Source: Hoeflea sp. (lineage in GTDB: Bacteria > Pseudomonadota > Alphaproteobacteria > Rhizobiales > Rhizobiaceae). Taken from it: 56,210 nucleotides of DNA. The stretch spans positions 1 through 56,210 of the forward strand of contig NZ_JACIYP010000025.1 in assembly GCF_014359905.1 (NCBI RefSeq). Direction: 5' to 3'. The number at the start of each line of letters is the position of its first letter. Within the stretch, counting starts at the first letter, position 1. Positions 17,471 to 25,175 of this stretch are shown here, one piece after another. The position numbers and the translations under genes are program-made. The notes below the pieces were generated by a model, which searched no databases, was not told the DNA's origin, and saw nothing but the letters and a program-made list of their open reading frames with translations.

Positions 17471-17488
17471 CCTATCGATTCCGATAGG
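17471..17488. promoter_or_regulatory. 18-bp palindrome, lux-box-like operator candidate
   Basis: CCTATCG-ATTC-CGATAGG is a perfect 7+4+7 palindrome with the CT-N12-AG spacing common to boxes of LuxR/TraR-type proteins. It follows the luxR stop codon and precedes the TPS fragment and RTX gene. It lacks a T run, so a terminator is less likely, though not excluded. Confidence 0.5.
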
Positions 17489-17588
17489 TGTCCTCCTCAC
17501 TCAAGTTACTGCTAAATGCGTAAGCCGCGCAATGATAGCGCGTCGGTCCATATTCGGCCCGGTATGCGTGAGTTCTTGGGGAGCAGAT

Positions 17589-17960
17589 ATGATGGTCAAG
17601 GGTTTGGCTCGGGGTGCACGATCACGACACATCAAGATTTCGCTTTCCAGCCTCGCGCTCACCCTTTCATCGTTTCCCTACTCCGCTGCGCAAGATGCCC
17701 TGCCGACAGGGACAAGCGTCATCTCCGGGCAGGTGGCGATCTCCTCGCCTTCATCCTCATCGCTGCTGATTGATCAATCCTCTGCTGGCGCGATTATCGA
17801 GCGGGGCGGGTTCTCTGTTGGAAGCGGCAATGCGGTGCATTTTGCCAAGGGCTCTGGCGCAATGCTGAACCGGGTCACCGGTGTCAATGTATCGGCAATC
17901 GACGGCCGCCCGACGGCGACAGGCTCTCGGCGGCCCCTGTTCTTAATGGAAGTGCTCTAA
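17589..17960 (+). pseudogene. Truncated two-partner-secretion adhesin (FHA-type TPS domain fragment)
   Basis: A frame of 123 residues opens with a basic, then hydrophobic signal-like segment (HIKISLSSLALTLSSFPYS) and continues with the start of a filamentous-haemagglutinin secretion domain: SGQVAISSPSSSSLLIDQSS, GGFSVGSGNAVHFAKGSGA, LNRVTGVNVSAIDGRPTATG. In intact proteins this is followed by an NPNGI/V motif and hundreds to thousands of residues; here the frame turns into unrelated sequence after TATG and stops. No TpsB transporter is nearby. ATG 17589 has GGGAG upstream. The stop is directly followed by the RTX gene ATG (TAAATG), so the fragment may now mostly serve as a translated leader for the next gene. 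Confidence 0.75.
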
Positions 17961-20234
17961 ATGCAAAAAATCACCTATGACTACTATCAGTTCGATCAAG
18001 CTATAAGCCACGACAAGAATATCTATTCCGCTATCGTGGCGGATTACGTCACTGAGGCGGACATTCCTGGAAACGCGGTGGCCGGAAAAACAACTACTAT
18101 TACAAATGAGCTTGGTTATCTGTACGACGAACATCTTCAATATTACGGTGATTTGTATGGCGGGGATGTTGTGCCGTATGCCCCGTCTGCTTCTTTCATT
18201 TATGCGCTGGATTTAAACGACAGCGGCTACTCCTTTAAAATCTATGCCGATGTACCAGAATTTCCAGATATTAACGATTATGTCGATGATTCATACGGAT
18301 ATTTTTCACAGGCTAATGCGGCTTTTTCCAACTATATGTCTGCCGTCAGCGCTTGGTATCTTGAGATTGGCGTCCTGCCGGTAACTCGGGTGACACTCGA
18401 AAAGGAACTCGTCGGACCAGTTGCAACGATCACCGCAGCCGAGCCAATTACCATATTTGATCTGCTTCCCATCGCTTACGATGGCAGTGCCGAGGGTGTG
18501 TTCGAATTTGATACAGAAGTGATTGGCACCGAGAAAGGAGATTCGCTGAAGACCGATGTTGGCGACGATATCCTGGATGGCCGCGCCGGCGACGATATTC
18601 TGGATGGTGGCGTTGGGGCAGACGAGATGTCGGGCGGCAAGGGGGACGACACCTACCATGTCGACAATTCAGCAGATGTGGTCGTGGAATTGGCTGATGA
18701 GGGTACTGATACTGTCATCAGCTCTATCACTAGGACACTCAGCGACAACGTCGAAAACCTCACGCTCACCGGTACGCTCAATATCATTGGTACGGGCAAC
18801 AGCCTTGACAACGTGATCACCGGCAATGATGGCGACAATCAACTCGACGGTCTCGACGGCAACGATATTCTGGATGGTGGCGCCGGCGCAGACCAGATGA
18901 ACGGCGGTTTTGGTGATGACACCTATTATGTCGACGATTCCCAAGATGTGGTCATTGAAGATTGGGATTTGCTTGGGGGCACTGATACCGTTTTCAGCAC
19001 GGTAACATTTACTCTGGGCGCCAATGTCGAAAAACTCGAGCTCATTGGCAACGCGAACATTGATGGCACGGGTAACAGCGGTGCCAACACCATCAAAGGC
19101 AATGATGGCGACAATGTCCTCGACGGTCGAGGCGGCGCTGACCAGATGTTTGGCGGCGCGGGCAATGACACCTATGGCGTCGACAATGCCGGTGACAAGA
19201 TCGTCGAGAATGCCGGCGAAGGCATCGACACGGTGTACAGTTCGGTCACATATTGGCTCTGGACGCAGAGCCAGCACATCGAAAACCTGGTGCTGACCGG
19301 CACCGTCAATATCGACGGCACCGGCAACGGCCTTGCCAACACGATCACCGGCAATTCGGGCAGCAACGTTCTCAATGGCGGCGCCGGCGCGGACAACATG
19401 CGCGGCGGGGCGGGCAACGACACCTATGTCGTCGATCACGCCGGCGACACGATCACCGAGGTTGCTGACGACGGCACGGACACGGTCCAGAGTTCGGTCA
19501 CCTATGCGCTGTATCTGCAAGGCCAGCACATCGAGAATTTGACACTCACGGGTACGGGCAACATCAACGCTATTGGCAATACCCTCGGCAATATTCTCAC
19601 CGGCAACAGCGGCCTCAATGTTCTCGTCGGTGGCGCTGGTGATGACACCTATGTGGTTCAGAATACAGGCGATACAGTTGTTGAGTATGCGAACCAGGGC
19701 TCGGATACAGTTCTGAGTTCGGTTTCCTACGCGCTGTATCTCCAAAGCCAGCACATCGAGAACCTCACATTGACCGGAGCCGCCACTATTTCAGGTGTCG
19801 GAAACGCGCTTGACAACACCATCACCGGGAACGCCGGGAACAACGTGCTGAATGGCGGGGCGGGGGCGGACATCATCATTGGCGGCCTCGGGGCCGACCA
19901 GCTTGCAGGTGGAAGTGACAGCGATATCCACCGCTATCTGAGCCTCACCGATTCCACCGTGGCTGTTGCAGGTCGTGATACGATCACGGAGTTTGTCAGG
20001 GGGGCGGACCTGATCGACCTGAGCGAGCTGGACGCCAAGACAAGCCCGGGCAATGCTGGCGATGATGCTTTCACCTGCATCGGAAGCAGCGCTTTCACCG
20101 GTGCGGCAGGCGAGCTCAACTTCATCAATAATGTCATCTCAGGTGATGTGAACGGTGACAGTGTCGCCGACTTTGCCATAAACCTGACGCCGGGCATTGT
20201 TGCTGGGCTGGATGCAGGCGATTTCATTCTGTAG
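17961..20234 (+). CDS. RTX-repeat protein with serralysin-type C-terminal domain
   Basis: 757 residues. Residues 1-200 are unlike anything I can name, rich in Tyr, Asp and Ser. From about residue 205 there are five repeats of roughly 84 residues, each with calcium-binding nonapeptides (GGAGADNMRGGAGNDTYVV), then a DTV.SSVTY strand segment and ENLTLTGT.NI.GTGN. The fifth copy lacks one nonapeptide. The end (TITEFVRGADLIDLSELDA, GDVNGDSVADFAINL) is the M10 serralysin C-terminal domain that carries type I secretion signals. It is therefore probably exported and calcium-folded; no enzymatic domain is recognised, so adhesin or biofilm matrix protein is the likeliest role. No type I secretion genes are in the window. 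The TPS fragment ends one base before its ATG. Confidence 0.85.
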   Translation: MQKITYDYYQFDQAISHDKNIYSAIVADYVTEADIPGNAVAGKTTTITNELGYLYDEHLQYYGDLYGGDVVPYAPSASFIYALDLNDSGYSFKIYADVPEFPDINDYVDDSYGYFSQANAAFSNYMSAVSAWYLEIGVLPVTRVTLEKELVGPVATITAAEPITIFDLLPIAYDGSAEGVFEFDTEVIGTEKGDSLKTDVGDDILDGRAGDDILDGGVGADEMSGGKGDDTYHVDNSADVVVELADEGTDTVISSITRTLSDNVENLTLTGTLNIIGTGNSLDNVITGNDGDNQLDGLDGNDILDGGAGADQMNGGFGDDTYYVDDSQDVVIEDWDLLGGTDTVFSTVTFTLGANVEKLELIGNANIDGTGNSGANTIKGNDGDNVLDGRGGADQMFGGAGNDTYGVDNAGDKIVENAGEGIDTVYSSVTYWLWTQSQHIENLVLTGTVNIDGTGNGLANTITGNSGSNVLNGGAGADNMRGGAGNDTYVVDHAGDTITEVADDGTDTVQSSVTYALYLQGQHIENLTLTGTGNINAIGNTLGNILTGNSGLNVLVGGAGDDTYVVQNTGDTVVEYANQGSDTVLSSVSYALYLQSQHIENLTLTGAATISGVGNALDNTITGNAGNNVLNGGAGADIIIGGLGADQLAGGSDSDIHRYLSLTDSTVAVAGRDTITEFVRGADLIDLSELDAKTSPGNAGDDAFTCIGSSAFTGAAGELNFINNVISGDVNGDSVADFAINLTPGIVAGLDAGDFIL
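18593..19866 (+). repeat. Five in-frame tandem repeats of about 252 bp inside the RTX gene
   Basis: Repeat units begin near 18593, 18863, 19113, 19365 and 19617, with the C-terminal domain starting near 19842. Spacings are about 270, 250, 252, 252 and 225 bases. The shortened last step equals 252 minus 27, exactly one nonapeptide. Units one and two share long identical runs at the DNA level (for example GATATTCTGGATGGTGGCG), indicating recent copying. Confidence 0.8.
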
Positions 20235-20261
20235 GAGAAACAGTAACTGGTGGCTCCTACA
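20230..20261. terminator. Hairpin after the RTX gene
   Basis: TGTAGGAG and CTCCTACA form a perfect 8-base stem around the RTX stop codon, with a smaller CAGT/ACTG stem in the loop. It lies between two convergent genes and could act on either; there is no T run. Confidence 0.3.
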
Positions 20262-20269
20262 GCGCCGCG

Positions 20270-20815
20270 TCATGGTCGCGGCGGCTCGATCAAAATGCTG
20301 CCGAGCACTTCGATGTCCTTAGGCCCGGCGCGGATGACCAGCACTTCGCCCGAACGGGTGAACTCACCGGTCAGCGCGGAAATATTGACCTGATGGCTAA
20401 CCAGAAAGACCAGGCCGGGCTGCTCGGCGATCAGCGCCCTTGTGGCCTCGGTCTGGCTGTCGCGCGTCGAGACATCGCCGAAGAACGAGTTGAGCGCCGG
20501 GACCTCGGTGACCGGGCCAAGCTTCAGCAATTGGGCGGTCTCGCGCGTCCGGCACCATTGCCCGGTGAAGACATGGTCAAAGACGATGCCGCGCGCCCGG
20601 AACGCATCCCCGATCGATCGGGCCTGCTCTCTTCCCGCTTCATTCAGATTGCGCTGTGTCGAACAGTCGCCCAGATCGAAGCCGGCCGGATCGCCGGTGC
20701 CCGGCGCCAGTGCGTGGCGCATGATCGCGACGGCGCCGGGCTGATCAAGTGCGGCCCAGTCATTGGCCGATGCGGCCGCAGGCCAGAATAAGGCAATGAA
20801 GATTATCCAGCGCAT
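20270..20815 (-). CDS. Exported histidine phosphatase family protein
   Basis: 181 residues. The first 17 (MRWIIFIALFWPAAASA) look like a cleaved signal peptide, so the protein is periplasmic. The catalytic RH motif is in GAVAIMRHALAPGTGDP; GREQARSIGDAFRARG and the second catalytic His in FLVSHQVNISALTG complete the histidine phosphatase pattern. The second Arg/His environment is shorter than in phosphoglycerate mutases, as in the small SixA/PhoE-like exported group. The substrate is unknown. ATG 20815 is chosen for the signal peptide and an AGGGA upstream. It converges on the RTX gene. An 8-base stem (CACCTCGC/GCGAGGTG) lies at 20849-20872, and no gene is visible between 20816 and 21109. Confidence 0.82.
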   Translation of the reverse strand: MRWIIFIALFWPAAASANDWAALDQPGAVAIMRHALAPGTGDPAGFDLGDCSTQRNLNEAGREQARSIGDAFRARGIVFDHVFTGQWCRTRETAQLLKLGPVTEVPALNSFFGDVSTRDSQTEATRALIAEQPGLVFLVSHQVNISALTGEFTRSGEVLVIRAGPKDIEVLGSILIEPPRP

Positions 20816-21109
20816 GGAAAAGATCCCTGTGATTGAGCGTCGGCCAGCCACCTCGCCACGTGTCGCGAGGTGTCATTCGAAGTCCTGCCGATCGGCACGG
20901 TGAGCCGCAGACGCCCAGTCAGATAGGGGACGACGGCGTAAAACACAGTCCGATAGACCGAAAGACGCGACAATGAAGGCGGCGATCGACGGCGCAGAGA
21001 AAGCCTTTGCGGCGCAGGCCGCCGAAATGCTTTGGGGCCGACGGCTCGCCTTGCCCGCTGCAGGCCGCGCTGATAGGCATGGGCGCATGAAACCGGGAGG
21101 CTATGCGCC

Positions 21110-21454
21110 ATGAATCTTTTCATCCTTGCGGGCGGTTTGATGGGGGCGGCGGGCGTTGGCTTGTCGGCCTATGGCGCCCATGCGGGCGGCGGTACTGTCA
21201 CCACGGCTGCCCAGTTCCTGCTGTTTCACGCGCCGCTTTTCATCGCACTCGGCCTTGCCGGAAATCCCGACAGGACAAGGGCCGCGGGCGCGGGTCTTGT
21301 GGGGCTGGGGCTGGTGCTGTTTTGCGGCGATCTGCTGATGCGCCATTTTGCCGACACGCGGCTGTTTCCGATGGCGGCGCCTGCCGGCGGCATGGCCATG
21401 ATCGGCGGCTGGCTGGTGATCGCAGGCTCCGGACTGCTCAGCCGGTCGACTTGA
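21110..21454 (+). CDS. DUF423-family small membrane protein
   Basis: 114 residues with four hydrophobic segments. The conserved start (LAGGLMGAAGVGLSAYGAHA) and the FHAPLFIALGLA segment match the DUF423 family of inner membrane proteins, whose role is not known. GGGAGG lies upstream of ATG 21110. The perfect hairpin at 21551-21586 probably ends its transcript. Confidence 0.85.
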   Translation: MNLFILAGGLMGAAGVGLSAYGAHAGGGTVTTAAQFLLFHAPLFIALGLAGNPDRTRAAGAGLVGLGLVLFCGDLLMRHFADTRLFPMAAPAGGMAMIGGWLVIAGSGLLSRST

Positions 21455-21550
21455 GCCGAGATCTCGGTTGACGCCCGCTGTGCGGCGGGGCGCACCGGGC
21501 CGCACGATGCATGCCGGAAGGCCTCCACGTCCGGGTCAGCTCCCACGACA

Positions 21551-21586
21551 AGCAAAGGCCGGGATCTGATGATCCCGGCCTTTGCT
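21551..21586. terminator. Bidirectional terminator between DUF423 gene and doeD
   Basis: AGCAAAGGCCGGGATC-TGAT-GATCCCGGCCTTTGCT is a perfect 16-base stem with a four-base loop. It lies between two convergent genes and includes A-rich and T-rich arm ends (AAAGG/CCTTT), so it can serve both strands. Confidence 0.8.
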
Positions 21587-21618
21587 CACTCAAGTAGGGC
21601 TGCGGCGTGACGCCGGTG

Positions 21619-22989
21619 TCAGCCCAGCACTTCCTTGACGGCGTCCGCCATCGCCGAGACCACGGTGTCGGCCTCCTCGCGGCTGAGGCACAAGGGCGGC
21701 GCGAAGCCGATGATGTCGCCTTGCGGCATGGCGCGGGCGATGACGCCGCGCTTCAGGAGTGCCGCGGCGATCGCCGGGCCGGTCTTCTTGGCCGGATCGA
21801 AGAACACCCGGTTGTCCTTGTCGTCGACCAGTTCGACAGCGCAGAGCATGCCTTCGCCGCGCACGTCGCCCACATGCTTGTGGCTGCCGACAGCCTCGGT
21901 CATGGCGGTGTTGAAATAGGCGCCGGTCTCGCCGGCGTTGGCGACGAGGCCCAGATCATCGATCACCTTGAGATTGGCGACGCCCGCCGCCGCCCCGATC
22001 GGATGGGCCGAATAGGTCCAGCCATGGCCGATGGCGCCGTATTCATCGGTGCCCTGTTCGAGCACTTTCCAGACATCCTTCGAGATGATCGATCCCGACA
22101 GCGGCGCGTAGGCCGAGGTCAGGCCCTTGGCGATGGTGATGATGTCGGGTTCGATGCCGTAATGGGTCGAGCCCATCATCGTGCCGAGCCGTCCGAAGCC
22201 GGTCACCACCTCATCGGCGACCAGGAGAATGTCGTGTTTCTTCAGCACCTTCTGGATCGCTGCCCAGTAGCCCGCGGGCGGCGGCACGATGCCGCCGGTA
22301 CCCAGAACCGGCTCGCCGATGAAGGCGGCGATGGTGTCGGCGCCCTCGCGCTCGATCATGGCTTCGAGTTCGTTTGCGCAATGAGCGACGAACTGGGCTT
22401 CGGACTGCGCAAGATCGGCGCGGCGATAGTAATAGGGCGCCTCGGTGTGCAGCACCTGGTTGAGCGGCAGGTCGAATTTCTTGTGGAACAGCTCGAGGCC
22501 GGTGAGCGAGCCGGTCATCAGGCCCGAGCCGTGATAGCCGCGCCAGCGCGAGATGATCTTCTTCTTCTCGGGCCGGCCCAGAATGTTGTTGTAGTACCAG
22601 ATCAGCTTGACATTGGTCTCGTTGGCGTCCGAGCCCGAAAGGCCGAAATAGACCCGGCTCATGTTGTCCGGCGCCCGGTCGATGACCATCTTGGCGAGCG
22701 TCACCGAGGCTTCGGTGCCGTGCCCGACATAGGAATGGTAATAGGCGAGTTCCTTGGCCTGGGCGGCGATCGCCTCGGCCACTTCCTGGCGGCCATAGCC
22801 GATATTGACGCAGTAGAGCCCGGCAAAGGCGTCGAGCAGCCGATTGCCCTCGCGGTCGGTGATGTAGACGCCCTTGCCACCGGTGACGATGCGGTTCTTG
22901 ATCTCACCCCGGGCGAACTGGGCAAGGTGGGTGGAGGGGTGGAAAAAGTGATCGTGATCCCACTGGTCCAGCTGGTCATTGCGCAACAT
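21619..22989 (-). CDS. doeD: Class III aminotransferase, diaminobutyrate aminotransferase of ectoine breakdown
   Basis: 456 residues, a PLP-dependent class III (omega) aminotransferase. The PLP Lys lies in DIITIAKGLTSAYAPLSG, the Asp contacting PLP in LLVADEVVTGFGRLG, and the substrate region in FGLSGSDANETNVKLIWYY. By sequence alone GABA- or putrescine-pyruvate aminotransferase is equally possible. Context decides: with the dehydrogenase and AsnC-type regulator genes beside it and the ectoine operon beyond, it corresponds to the aminotransferase (doeD/atf) that turns L-2,4-diaminobutyrate into aspartate semialdehyde. It follows doeC by 24 bases on the same strand. Confidence 0.85.
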   Translation of the reverse strand: MLRNDQLDQWDHDHFFHPSTHLAQFARGEIKNRIVTGGKGVYITDREGNRLLDAFAGLYCVNIGYGRQEVAEAIAAQAKELAYYHSYVGHGTEASVTLAKMVIDRAPDNMSRVYFGLSGSDANETNVKLIWYYNNILGRPEKKKIISRWRGYHGSGLMTGSLTGLELFHKKFDLPLNQVLHTEAPYYYRRADLAQSEAQFVAHCANELEAMIEREGADTIAAFIGEPVLGTGGIVPPPAGYWAAIQKVLKKHDILLVADEVVTGFGRLGTMMGSTHYGIEPDIITIAKGLTSAYAPLSGSIISKDVWKVLEQGTDEYGAIGHGWTYSAHPIGAAAGVANLKVIDDLGLVANAGETGAYFNTAMTEAVGSHKHVGDVRGEGMLCAVELVDDKDNRVFFDPAKKTGPAIAAALLKRGVIARAMPQGDIIGFAPPLCLSREEADTVVSAMADAVKEVLG

Positions 22990-23013
22990 TGTGTCTTCCT
23001 TTTCGAAAATTGA

Positions 23014-24513
23014 TCATGCCCAGTCGCGGCATACATATTTGACGTCGGTGAAGGCTTCCATGCCAAGGCGCGAGCCTTCGCGTTCGAGGCCCGATTGTTT
23101 CATGCCGCCGAAGGGGATCGGCGCGCCGGTGACCTTGGTGCGGTTGACCGCGACCATGCCGAACTGCAGTGCCCGGCTGGCGCGGTAGATGCGGCGCGGA
23201 TCCTGGGTGTGCAGATAGGCGACGAGGCCGTATTCGGTGTCGTTGGCCCGCTCAAGCGCTTCCTCCTCGGTGTCGAAGGCGGCGATCGCGGCGACCGGGC
23301 CGAATGTTTCCTCCTGCATGATAAGCGCGTCAGTGGGCACGTCGGCGAGCACGGTCGGCTCGAAGAACAGCGGACCGGCCTTGTGCCGCTTGCCGCCGGT
23401 GAGCAACCGCGCGCCCCTCGCAAGCGCGTCGCGCACATGCTCCTCCTGCTTGGCCACCGCCTTCTCGTTCATCAGCGGGCCGATGTCGGGGTCGTCCATG
23501 CCGATGCCGACCGACAGTTTCGATGCGGCTTCGGCAAACTTCGCGCAGAACGTCTCATAGACCGGGCGCTGGACCAGGAACCGGTTGGCGCCAAGGCAAT
23601 CCTGTCCGGAGGTGGCGAACTTGGCCTTGATGGCTTCCTCCACTGCCTGTTCGGGATTGGCGTCGGCAAACAGCAGGAACGGCGCATGGCCGCCGAGCTC
23701 CAGCACCATCCGCTTCACCGTGTCGGCGCTCCGCCTGTAGAGCAGCTTGCCGATCTCGGTGGAGCCGGTGAACGAGACCGCGCGCACGCGCCTGTCGGTC
23801 ATCCAGGGCTCGACAACCACCGGGGCGACGCCGGTCACGACGTTGAAGGCGCCGGCCGGAAAACCGGCGCGCTCGGACAGCTCGGCCAGCGCCAGCGCCG
23901 AATAGGGCGTCTCTGCCGACGGATGCGCCACAACGGTGCAGCCGGCGGCAAGCGCTGCGGCTGCCTTGCGGGTCAGCATCGCGGACGGGAAGTTCCAGGG
24001 CGTGATCAGCGCCGCCACGCCGACCGGCTCGCGCCAGATCTCGACCTCGGCGTCGGGCAGGTGCGACGTCACGCTCTCGATGTTGGGGCGCTTGGCTTCC
24101 TCGGAGAAGAACTCGACGAAGGAGGCGGCGTATTCGATCTCGCCACGCGCTTCGGAGATCGGCTTGCCCTGCTCGAGCACCATGATCCGCGCCAGATCCT
24201 GCGTGTTTTCGAGGATCAGCTCGAACCATCGCCGCAGGATCTTCGCGCGCTGCTGCGGCAGCATCGACGACCAGACGCCGAAGGCGGCCTGTGCGGCTTC
24301 GACGGCGGTGGCGCTGTCGTCCGCCGAAAGGCTCGCGACATCGCCAAGATGGGCGCCGTCGGCGGGATTGGAGACCGGAAAGGTCTTCGACTTCGCGCCG
24401 GCCGTCCAGCGGCCGCCGATATAGGAGAATCCGCGAAACAGGGCCGGATCGGAAAGACCGAGCGGAGTCGCGGCGAAGGGGGATGCTGCGGTATGTTTGC
24501 TGTATTTTGCCAT
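23014..24513 (-). CDS. doeC: Aldehyde dehydrogenase, aspartate-semialdehyde dehydrogenase of ectoine breakdown
   Basis: 499 residues of the NAD(P)-dependent succinate-semialdehyde dehydrogenase type. The N-terminal cofactor domain has ITPWNFPSAMLTRKAAAAL and FTGSTEIGKLL; the catalytic Glu is in LELGGHAPF and the catalytic Cys in SGQDCLGANRF. In ectoine catabolic clusters this enzyme (doeC, also called ssd) oxidises aspartate semialdehyde to L-aspartate. GABA degradation with doeD is the alternative reading, but the ectoine context is complete. ATG 24513 is chosen because family homology begins soon after; upstream in-frame sequence is weak. It lies between doeX and doeD on one strand and is probably cotranscribed with both. 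Confidence 0.87.
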   Translation of the reverse strand: MAKYSKHTAASPFAATPLGLSDPALFRGFSYIGGRWTAGAKSKTFPVSNPADGAHLGDVASLSADDSATAVEAAQAAFGVWSSMLPQQRAKILRRWFELILENTQDLARIMVLEQGKPISEARGEIEYAASFVEFFSEEAKRPNIESVTSHLPDAEVEIWREPVGVAALITPWNFPSAMLTRKAAAALAAGCTVVAHPSAETPYSALALAELSERAGFPAGAFNVVTGVAPVVVEPWMTDRRVRAVSFTGSTEIGKLLYRRSADTVKRMVLELGGHAPFLLFADANPEQAVEEAIKAKFATSGQDCLGANRFLVQRPVYETFCAKFAEAASKLSVGIGMDDPDIGPLMNEKAVAKQEEHVRDALARGARLLTGGKRHKAGPLFFEPTVLADVPTDALIMQEETFGPVAAIAAFDTEEEALERANDTEYGLVAYLHTQDPRRIYRASRALQFGMVAVNRTKVTGAPIPFGGMKQSGLEREGSRLGMEAFTDVKYVCRDWA

Positions 24514-24601
24514 GCCTGATGCTAGCGGCTTGTTGGCAGAGGAATCCTCTGTTGCGCGCCGACCCGCCAGAGAGTTCATCCTTAATCCCCGCGTTGGGGC
24601 G

Positions 24602-25102
24602 TCATTTTGTCTCCGGACCGGTCTCCAGCAACAGATCGAACGGAAGGCCTGCAGAGTGCTTGACCGGCTTGGTGACGATATAGGTGAAATAGCGCGCGAG
24701 GCCCGCGCGCCGCGCCAGCAGATCATCGATCAGGCGCTGATAGCTGTCGATGTCGCGGGTGACGACATGCAGCAGGTAATCGAAACCGCCGCCCAGCGCC
24801 CAGCAGGACAGGATCTCGTCATAGCCGGCGATGGCCACCTCGAAGGCCTGGAAGGTGGCGGCGCGGTGATTGTCGAGTTCGGCCATGACAAACACCGAGA
24901 CCTGCGGCGCGACATTTCTCAGTTCGATGTCTGCGTGGTAGCCGGAAATGATCCCGGCCTTTTCCAGCCGGCTCAGCCGTTCCCAGCAGGGCGTGGCGCT
25001 CAGATTGACCCGCTTGGCCAGATCCGACTTCGAGATCCGGCCCTCCCGCGACAGGATTGCGAGGATCTTGATATCGCGGTCATCGAGCTTGATCGGGGCC
25101 AT
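24602..25102 (-). CDS. doeX: Lrp/AsnC-family regulator of ectoine breakdown
   Basis: 166 residues. The N-terminal winged helix-turn-helix (LDDRDIKILAILSREGRISK, then LAKRVNLSATPCWERLSRLE) is followed by the RAM ligand domain. AsnC-type DoeX is a usual member of ectoine gene clusters and in Halomonas binds next to doeA; its ligand is not firmly known. Here it is the first gene of the doeX-doeC-doeD unit and starts only 65 bases from the divergent enuR, so both regulators share one promoter region. The gap to doeC is 88 bases. Confidence 0.85.
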   Translation of the reverse strand: MAPIKLDDRDIKILAILSREGRISKSDLAKRVNLSATPCWERLSRLEKAGIISGYHADIELRNVAPQVSVFVMAELDNHRAATFQAFEVAIAGYDEILSCWALGGGFDYLLHVVTRDIDSYQRLIDDLLARRAGLARYFTYIVTKPVKHSAGLPFDLLLETGPETK

Positions 25103-25164
25103 GACAGCGACTTTTGAGCCAGCGCGGGGGGGTTGTCAATTTCCCGCATTGGGGTCATCAATAA

Positions 25165-25175
25165 ATCATGACAAT
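25165..25175 (+). promoter_or_regulatory. Candidate EnuR operator at the enuR start
   Basis: ATCATGACAAT overlaps the enuR start codon. Near-identical copies occur in the uehA promoter at 26648-26656 (minus strand, ATCATGACA) and 26704-26714 (ATCATAACAAT). The position suits autorepression and could also affect the divergent doeX promoter. Confidence 0.5.

Noticed and set aside
18593..19866. A CRISPR-like or other non-coding repeat array
   Set aside because: The repeats are about 252 bases, in frame and encode RTX nonapeptides; no short repeat-spacer pattern exists anywhere in the window.
20803..21123. A 106-codon minus-strand gene between the phosphatase and DUF423 genes
   Set aside because: Composition is Arg/Pro/Leu-rich without a motif or ribosome-binding site, and it overlaps both neighbours' starts.
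21619..24513. GABA degradation pair (gabT/gabD)
   Set aside because: The enzymes fit by family, but an adjacent AsnC-type regulator and a full ectoine cluster make the doeD/doeC assignment better.
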